Assembly: GCA_002792315.1 (NCBI GenBank) | Contig: PFOB01000055.1 | Location: 1 to 37,865, forward strand | Origin: Candidatus Roizmanbacteria bacterium CG_4_10_14_0_2_um_filter_39_13 | GTDB lineage: Bacteria > Patescibacteriota > Microgenomatia > UBA1406 > GWC2-37-13 | Direction: 5' to 3' | DNA length: 37,865 bases | Shown here: in pieces, positions 32,296 through 37,865 of the stretch | Layout of the letters: each line of letters opens with the position of its first letter | How positions within the stretch are numbered: the stretch's first letter is position 1 | Position numbers and translations under genes: made by a program | Notes under the pieces: model-generated | What the model saw: the letters and a program-made list of their open reading frames with translations, nothing else | Told to the model about the DNA's origin: nothing | The model's database searches: none

Positions 32296-33120
32296 ATGAA
32301 TCTTCGAATACTAATTGCTTTATTCTTATCATGCATATTCGCGAGCATGCTGTTTGTTCCTAAAGCCTCTGCCTCAAACCTCATACCCATATCTCTGTCA
32401 TTTTCTTTAGAGAAGAAACCTTCAATCGGAGCGATTGTTTCACGTGACCAAGATGGATTTAGACTTACAAACGTCAAATATGACACGCAACTTACTGGGG
32501 TAGTGGTTGAAACATCGGATTTGATCATGAAATATGAGGAGGATGTACCGGGAGTCTTTACTGATAGGTATATTGTTTATGGAGGCGAAGCCAAAGTATT
32601 GGTAAACGACACTAATGGAATCGTCAAAAAAGGCGACTATATAACCGCATCAGATAGGCCTGGAGAAGGAATGAAGGCAGATCGAGATGGGATTGTGCTC
32701 GGAATTGCTGTTGAAGACATGGTGATTAATGAAGGGAGTGCAACCACGATGGTTCTCGTTGCAATAGACCCACGATTTTCGACACTTGATAAATCACTTA
32801 TTGCAGAAGATCTCATTTTGAAATATGGTATCTTTGGACCGATTATTAAAGCGATACTTGATATTTTTCAGGTTGCTCCAGAAAAGCTTGCGCAGACTCC
32901 GCCGATTTTTCGATACACTTTGTCGATTCTTCTTCTGATTGTCACAATACTGTTTGGATTTGTCTTATTTGGACGAGTTGCGCTGAGAGGTATCGAATCT
33001 CTGGGAAGAAATCCTCTAGCTCGTTGGACAATACTTTCAGGAATCGTCATTAATATCACCTTTGTTACTATCATGATCGCATTTGCATTATTTCTCTCAT
33101 ATATTATCTTGACCATATAA
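32296..33120 (+). CDS. Exported membrane protein sharing its domain with the 28129 gene product
   Basis: The 274-residue protein starts with a signal peptide (MNLRILIALFLSCIFASMLFVPKASA). Residues 44-142 (IGAIVSRDQDGFRL...GVVVETSD...YIVYGGEAKVLVNDTNGIVKKGDYITASDRPGEGMKADRDGIVLGIAVEDM) follow the same order of strands and motifs as the C-terminal region of the protein at 28129: G-V-V, I-x-V-x-V-x-D-x-N-G-x-I-x-x-GD, then K-A and E-D-M. Two C-terminal spans (~207-227 and 246-272) flank a short cytoplasmic loop. The shared domain suggests both proteins meet the same partner, perhaps as processing factors of the large fibre next door. Inference only. Confidence 0.65.
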   Translation: MNLRILIALFLSCIFASMLFVPKASASNLIPISLSFSLEKKPSIGAIVSRDQDGFRLTNVKYDTQLTGVVVETSDLIMKYEEDVPGVFTDRYIVYGGEAKVLVNDTNGIVKKGDYITASDRPGEGMKADRDGIVLGIAVEDMVINEGSATTMVLVAIDPRFSTLDKSLIAEDLILKYGIFGPIIKAILDIFQVAPEKLAQTPPIFRYTLSILLLIVTILFGFVLFGRVALRGIESLGRNPLARWTILSGIVINITFVTIMIAFALFLSYIILTI

Positions 33121-33248
33121 ATAAAATCTTCAGAAGTATGGATTGTTTTATGTTGATACAACAAGATATGATAAGCTATATTTTTAAAGAAAGTTTAAAA
33201 TGAGCAATCAGTATTGAAACGATCGTTTCAACTTCATTTCTTTACACG

Positions 33249-33587
33249 GTGTCATCCGCCAGTTGGCGGATCCATGTCTATACTGGATCCCCGCAGGAGT
33301 TTATTCCGATGAATATCGGGACGAGGATGACAATATGCTTGTGTCATTCCCAGCTTGACTGGGAATCCATTCTTTATACTATGTCAACAGCATGGTTCCC
33401 CTCCGGAGCCTGTCCTCGATCTTCGTCGGGGAAGGGGATGATAATTCATCTCCAGTGTGTGGTTTGATGAAAATCATTCTTGCCTTACACAGTGTCATTC
33501 TCAGATTCTGCTTGGGAATCCAAGTCTTATCTGGATCCCCGTCTTCACGGGGATGACAATATGCTTGTGTCATTCCCATAAAACCAG
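33249..33587. repeat. Second cluster of REP-like inverted repeats
   Basis: At least five hairpin modules of the GGATCCC...GGGATGACA / TGTCATTCCC...GGGAATCCA family occur here in alternating orientation, including the 52-bp copy at 33283-33334 that is inverted relative to 29970-30021. The same unit CTGGATCCCCG...CGGGGATGACAATATGCTTG recurs within the cluster. No gene is present in 33121-33715. Confidence 0.75.
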
Positions 33588-33715
33588 AAATCAAGACGAG
33601 AAATATATAGTACTAAATCTGTAAATAAACTTGTTATGCATTGTCACATCAATATATTTTAAGTTCAAATAATATACTCAATATAGACTTATAATATGAA
33701 AAATAGACATCAATC

Positions 33716-33747
33716 GTGTATTTTGGCTCTATTGAGCCAAAATACAC
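33716..33747. promoter_or_regulatory. Perfect 14-bp palindrome abutting the -35 box, candidate operator
   Basis: GTGTATTTTGGCTC (33716-33729), loop TATT, GAGCCAAAATACAC (33734-33747), with no mismatch. The next base begins the TTGACA -35 hexamer. The arms are AT-rich and are not followed by a T run in the downstream direction. A repressor or activator site is more plausible than a terminator, although termination of upstream transcripts is not excluded. Confidence 0.6.
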
Positions 33748-33776
33748 TTGACATGCAAGGTTGTTTTATGTTTATA
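33748..33776 (+). promoter_or_regulatory. Promoter of the HTH-fibre gene
   Basis: TTGACA (33748-33753), a 17-nt spacer and TTTATA (33771-33776). The track's TTG start at 33748 is the -35 box itself, so translation must begin at the ATG at 33811. A leader of about 28 nt remains. Confidence 0.65.
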
Positions 33777-33810
33777 TGAAGGTATACGACAATGTTTTGA
33801 TACCGTGATC

Positions 33811-36702
33811 ATGAAAAAAAAATACACCCTATCACCAAAAGAGTTTGCAAAGAGAGTTGGAGTGTCTTCTTCTACCGTTCGGAGATGGGAGAAAGAAAAG
33901 ATTATAGGATCTACACGAAATTCTTCAGGGTATCGCCTGTTTGCTGCATCAGATATAGAGGTTGCTAAACAGCATAGCAACAACCTATTTAAGGAAAAAG
34001 TCAATAGAGGCAAAGATCAATTGGTCACAAAAGAAGATGCAGATGTTTTGGGAATTACGGGAACAAGAATTCCGTGGACCAAAACTCATTATATTACTGC
34101 TGCAACAATATGTGTCATACTTTCATTGATCGTCATTAAGTCAGGTTTTCTTTTCAATACAACAAAATCTGATGCAGAACAGGTATCAGACGCATCTCAC
34201 CATACGAATCAATATATAGGGAGTGAATCTTTTGGAAAGAGAACATCTCTTTCAAACGTGCTTGCTGCAGAGTCAGATGCCTTACGAAAAAAAATCCTGA
34301 GTAATGTTGCATGGGAGTTTCGGGGTTCTTTAGACAATCCTGCAATTACCGTATTTGGAAGCTCCGAGTTTATAGGAGATATAAACGCAGATGGGTACAA
34401 TGTGAACCTTGGAACGGGAAGGTTGACTGCTTCAAATGTAGTCTATTCGATTACCGCAGGTGATGGGCTTGCTCTGACAGGAACTCAGGACGTCGTTCTT
34501 GAAAACAAGGGAGTTTTGTCCCTTGGTGACTTGACGGGAAACGTAGAGTTTGAGGCAGGAAGCAATGTCTCAATCTCAGCGACAGGCAATAAAATCACTA
34601 TAAATAGCTCCTACACAGATACGAAATTTACTGCTGGAACAGATCTTGACCTTTCAGACACGGTGTTTTCTCTCGAAACAACAATAGATTCGGTTACTGC
34701 TATCAATTTTCCTACAGGTGCAGTGATAACCGGAACAGACACAACGATCAATCTTTCATACTTTGATGTTGCCTCAGATGGCTCAACGACGATTGGCAGC
34801 ACTCTTCATGTGAGTGGGAACGTGGGCATTGGGACGACAAACTCACGTGCTTCGCTGGATATATCTGGCACCGATGGGGCGATCATCCCCGTAGGTACCA
34901 CGGCACAAAGACCAAGTATTCCGTATACAGGGACGATTCGTTACAATAGCACAACCAGTCAATTTGAAGGGTATAGTGCCAGTAGTTGGGGCTCTCTGGG
35001 GGGCTTAATTGATGTAGATCAAGATACGTATATCATTGCCGAAAACAGTGCAGGAGCTGACAATGATCAACTCAGGTTTTATACTGCAGGATTTGAAAGA
35101 ATGGCAATTGGGGCTACTGGATATGTCGGAATCGGAGGCACGGCTCCACTAACTGCTTCATTTTTGTATGTCGGGACAAACGGATTTGTCGGCATCGGAA
35201 CAACAGATCCAACATACAAACTTGATGTCATCGGAACCGCCAGAGTGACGTCCACTCTGAATCTTTCATCTCTTACTGCAAGCAGACTTTTATCTACTGA
35301 CGGATCAAGTAACGCTGCAGTAGTATCTGACCTCACCAGTTGGATCGCAGGAACAAGTAATCAAATCACCGCAACCAGTGACGGAGATGGGACGCTTACC
35401 TTATCTCTTCCCCAAAATATTCACAGTGGAGCATCTCCTACATTTACCGGACTTACGCTCTCGGGACTGGGGATAGGAGTCGTACAAAGTAATGTGAGCG
35501 GTGTACTTTCAAATAACCTTGGAACATTAAACTATCTCACCAAATGGGATGCAAACGGAATCACCAATTCAAATGTATATGACAATGCAGGAAGTGTAGG
35601 CATAGGTGGAACAGCGCCAGCCACAGCCCCAAGGCTTTATGTCGGAGCAAATGGGAATGTTGGAATAGGGACGACTGCGCCAGGGGCGAAGCTTGAACTT
35701 GCTGGAAACCTTTTGTCATCAGGAGTATTTCAATTTGGTGGAGGAAGTAGTGTTTTGGGATATTCACGCATAGGAATCGGTTCCACTGCCCCATCAACCG
35801 GAGCAGATGCGGGAAGTCTGATCGACTCATCAGAAGATTTATATATAGCAGGAAATTTACACGTAGCAGGATCATTCAAAACTCCCTACGCACAAATAAT
35901 CACGGTCGCAAAAAGTGGAGGAGACTTTACAACTATAAATGCAGCTTATACCTATGCAAAAACACTCACGCCAAGTGCAACAAATCAAATCCTTATTAAG
36001 GTTATGCCGGGGGTTTATAGCGAACGTTTAACTCTGGATACTTCGTACATCTCGCTATCCGGCGATACTAGGGATACAACAAAGATGACGTATACAGCTG
36101 ACAATTCGACCAATGCAACGATATATTCAGCAAGTGCAATTATAGGTGTAACTATTTCAAATATGACTGTTGAAACAACGACGAATGGGTATGCGGTAAA
36201 CCTTACCAATGCGAATCCGACAATATATCTTCAGAACAATAAACTAATTGATGCAACAGCATTTTTTGGTATTCAAAATAACAGCTCAAATGCCTATTTC
36301 ATAAACAATATTATTTATGGTCAACGAATTCAGTCAAGTGCTGGAACATATAAAGATAATGATTTTCAGGGTGGAGCATATGGTATACAGGCATCGGGAG
36401 GTACCTTTATTGGGAATAAGATATCTAGTTTGGGGAATACTGGTGGAGTCTATATTGATAATTACATTTCGTTTGTAGACAATATTAACGGCGCTTCTAC
36501 GTTTAGAAATAATTATTTTGCTGGTAATGTGAGAGTAAGTAATACATCTGGAACAGTAGTGTTCAATGGGGATAGAATTAATGGCCACTTGTACACGACA
36601 AATGCATCCTCGATTGCATATCTTGCTAATGCTACAGTGAATGGAAGTGTCACCTCGTATTCTGGTGGAGCCTCAGATGCAGGGACTATTTTATCTATCT
36701 AA
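33811..36702 (+). CDS. Membrane-tethered MerR-type HTH protein with fibre repeats and beta-helix, frameshifted at its 3' end
   Basis: Residues 1-55 (YTLSPKEFAKRVGVSSSTVRRWEKEKIIGSTRNSSGYRLFAASDIEVAKQH) are a full MerR-type winged helix-turn-helix. Residues ~95-113 are a membrane span, so the HTH is cytoplasmic and the rest external. The outer part has a beta-rich stalk and fibre-type units (GNVGIGTTNSRASLDISG, GFVGIGTTDPTYKLDVIG, GNVGIGTTAPGAKLELAG). A pectin-lyase-like beta-helix follows from about residue 690 (VAKSGGDFTTINAAYTYAKTL...VMPGVYSERLTL). The frame stops at 36702 with ...DAGTILSI, but an extra T at a T4 run (36689-36692) explains this. The protein continues in frame +1 (next entry) and beyond the window. 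Probably a surface adhesin or sensor; sequencing error versus true frameshift cannot be told. Confidence 0.75.
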   Translation: MKKKYTLSPKEFAKRVGVSSSTVRRWEKEKIIGSTRNSSGYRLFAASDIEVAKQHSNNLFKEKVNRGKDQLVTKEDADVLGITGTRIPWTKTHYITAATICVILSLIVIKSGFLFNTTKSDAEQVSDASHHTNQYIGSESFGKRTSLSNVLAAESDALRKKILSNVAWEFRGSLDNPAITVFGSSEFIGDINADGYNVNLGTGRLTASNVVYSITAGDGLALTGTQDVVLENKGVLSLGDLTGNVEFEAGSNVSISATGNKITINSSYTDTKFTAGTDLDLSDTVFSLETTIDSVTAINFPTGAVITGTDTTINLSYFDVASDGSTTIGSTLHVSGNVGIGTTNSRASLDISGTDGAIIPVGTTAQRPSIPYTGTIRYNSTTSQFEGYSASSWGSLGGLIDVDQDTYIIAENSAGADNDQLRFYTAGFERMAIGATGYVGIGGTAPLTASFLYVGTNGFVGIGTTDPTYKLDVIGTARVTSTLNLSSLTASRLLSTDGSSNAAVVSDLTSWIAGTSNQITATSDGDGTLTLSLPQNIHSGASPTFTGLTLSGLGIGVVQSNVSGVLSNNLGTLNYLTKWDANGITNSNVYDNAGSVGIGGTAPATAPRLYVGANGNVGIGTTAPGAKLELAGNLLSSGVFQFGGGSSVLGYSRIGIGSTAPSTGADAGSLIDSSEDLYIAGNLHVAGSFKTPYAQIITVAKSGGDFTTINAAYTYAKTLTPSATNQILIKVMPGVYSERLTLDTSYISLSGDTRDTTKMTYTADNSTNATIYSASAIIGVTISNMTVETTTNGYAVNLTNANPTIYLQNNKLIDATAFFGIQNNSSNAYFINNIIYGQRIQSSAGTYKDNDFQGGAYGIQASGGTFIGNKISSLGNTGGVYIDNYISFVDNINGASTFRNNYFAGNVRVSNTSGTVVFNGDRINGHLYTTNASSIAYLANATVNGSVTSYSGGASDAGTILSI

Positions 36703-37865
36703 TACGAGTATCACTGGTTCTATTAGTTCATATCTAACAGTTAATGATGCAAGCAATACTTATTCTGACATTGCGTCGAGATCGACAATCTACAATAATT
36801 CTGCAAGTACATCATTAAATGTTTATCAATCCGGAGTTGGTGACATTCTCAATCTTTTTGACGGTACGACAGAGATATTTAGCGTTCTTGATGGTGGAAA
36901 TGTAGGGATAGGAAATACAACCCCTTCCTATAAACTAGATGTTTCCGGAACAGGAAGGTTCACGGGAGATCTCAGGCTCACTGGAGCACTGTATGATTCA
37001 ACAAGTGGTGCAGGATCAACAGGATATGTCCTTACCAGTACCGGAACCGGAACCAGCTGGAATACCTTAGCTTCAGCTGGAATAGTCTCAGGAACAGGCA
37101 CAGACAATTATCTGTCCCGTTGGAATACTTTAGGAACAGGAATAGAAAATGGGACGCTCGTAGACAATGCAACGGTCGGAACCTCACTCAATATTGATTC
37201 TTCAAACAATGTCGGTATAGGAGGAACCGCAGCAAGTACCAGACCAAGTCTGTATATTGGGGCAAATGGGAATGTGGGTATCGGGACCACGGCTCCGACA
37301 GAGAAATTAGATATTGCTGGTGGCAGCATAAATATTGCTCAAACAGCTAATTATGGTTTGAAATGGGGCAGTCTCTATAATGCATTTGTTATGGACCCTG
37401 TTGATTTAACTCCGCTCTACATCACAGGTGGTAATGCACACGTTATAATTGACTCCAATAACAACACTACTGATGGCTATTTCTCAATTAGGAAAGACAA
37501 TACATCAAGAGCCACTTCAGCGGAATTGTTTAGGGTTCAAGAAAACGGCAACGTCGGCATCGGGATCACAAATCCTACCTCAAAACTTCATGTCTCCGGA
37601 GACATCAGAGTAACCGGTGCATATTATGATAGTACCAATGCAGCAGGATCAACAGGATATGTCCTTACTTCAACCGGAACTGGAACATCATGGAATACCT
37701 TAGCATCAGCAGGTATCATCTCAGGATCAGGAACAGATAATTATCTTGCACGATTTAACTCCTTAGGAACAGGGATAGAAAATAGGACGCTCGTAGACAA
37801 TGCAACAGTCGGAACATCACTCAATATTGATTCTTCAAACAATGTGGGAATCGGTGGAACCGCAG
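36698..37865 (+). CDS. Continuation of the fibre protein in the +1 frame, partial at window end
   Basis: From about 36698 the frame reads SNTSITGSISSYLTVNDASNTYSDIASRS, then DGGNVGIGNTTPSYKLDVSGTGRFTGDL, GNVGIGTTAPTEKLDIAGG, and GNVGIGITNPTSKLHVSGDIRVTGA, the same fibre-repeat family as upstream, with no stop to 37865. It lacks its own start and promoter, so it is the interrupted 3' part of the preceding gene. The total protein would exceed 1,350 residues. Confidence 0.75.
37010..37232 (+). repeat. 223-bp intragenic direct repeat, copy 1
   Basis: GCAGGATCAACAGGATATGTCC to GGAACCGCAG, coding for GSTGYVLTSTGTGTSWNTLASAGI and GTLVDNATVGTSLNIDSSNNVGIGGTA. It aligns without gaps to copy 2 exactly 633 bp (211 codons) downstream. 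Confidence 0.75.
37643..37865 (+). repeat. 223-bp intragenic direct repeat, copy 2 (reaches window end)
   Basis: In register with copy 1. Differences are mostly single bases, several of them synonymous. The copy runs into the end of the window, so the repeat unit and copy number are not fully visible. Confidence 0.75.

Noticed and set aside
33249-33587. CRISPR array
   Set aside because: Repeats are of mixed length and orientation with no uniform spacers; they are REP-like hairpin units.
33748-33810. N-terminal extension starting at TTG 33748
   Set aside because: The TTG is the -35 box of the gene's own promoter; translation from 33811 gives an intact MerR-type start.
1-37865. Alternative genetic code (TGA as Gly, as in Gracilibacteria)
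   Set aside because: TGA ends several genes at the expected family length, for example trxB overlapping gdhA as ATGA.

Overview
The window looks like a piece of a Candidate Phyla Radiation (Patescibacteria) chromosome. The standard genetic code fits, since TGA acts as a stop. Most of it is AT-rich, with compact genes and many lineage-restricted membrane and surface proteins. The first ~1.8 kb is visibly richer in G+C and may be foreign. No rRNA, tRNA or CRISPR array was found. A recurring regulatory feature is a -10 box lying only 5-9 nt before the start codon at about ten transcription units. This implies leaderless mRNAs and corrects several start codons in the ORF track.

Layout. (1) 1-1790: a sigma70-type promoter, a ~200 nt structured leader, a secreted Pro/Thr-linker protein and an intrinsic terminator. 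(2) 1848-8623: a Tat-signal protein with a degenerate metalloprotease-like motif, a candidate PD-(D/E)XK-fold protein, a 736-residue unknown, and a VirD4/TraG/HerA-like ATPase. (3) 8641-13836: two different Rossmann/methyltransferase-like proteins, a small membrane protein, a YtxH-like protein, a deoxyribosyltransferase-like/ribbon-helix-helix fusion, a 160-bp MITE-like element, and a Na+/H+ antiporter-family protein. (4) 13928-15366: two toxin-antitoxin type modules (AbiEii-like nucleotidyltransferase with a small partner, and HicBA). These and the next transporter end in look-alike terminators, and a run of hairpins lies before the transporter. (5) 15651-20440: a polytopic membrane protein, a decayed RND efflux-pump C-terminus, an MFS drug-transporter-like gene, and a complete-looking insertion sequence (IS1202/ISNCY-like).

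(6) 20913-27416 is the housekeeping-like block: Rho, a CsoR-fold regulator that lacks every metal ligand, thioredoxin reductase overlapping glutamate dehydrogenase (ATGA), a LysM-M23 peptidase, a membrane-anchored unknown, and a PaaX-like regulator. (7) 27417-28128 is a very AT-rich gene-free gap. (8) 28129-37865 is a cell-surface block. It holds two membrane proteins sharing one extracellular domain, an O-antigen-ligase-like/TPR protein, and a very large membrane protein with a cytoplasmic MerR-type helix-turn-helix, one membrane span, VGIGTT-type fibre repeats and a beta-helix. That last gene is frameshifted in this sequence and continues past the window. REP-like inverted repeats fill the gaps in this block.

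The most unusual single item is the surface fibre protein with a DNA-binding head. Its promoter directly abuts a perfect 14-bp palindrome, which suggests membrane-tethered (auto)regulation. Other notable points are an in-frame repeat inserted twice in trxB, the MFS tail read antisense through the RND relic, and an IS without a visible target duplication.
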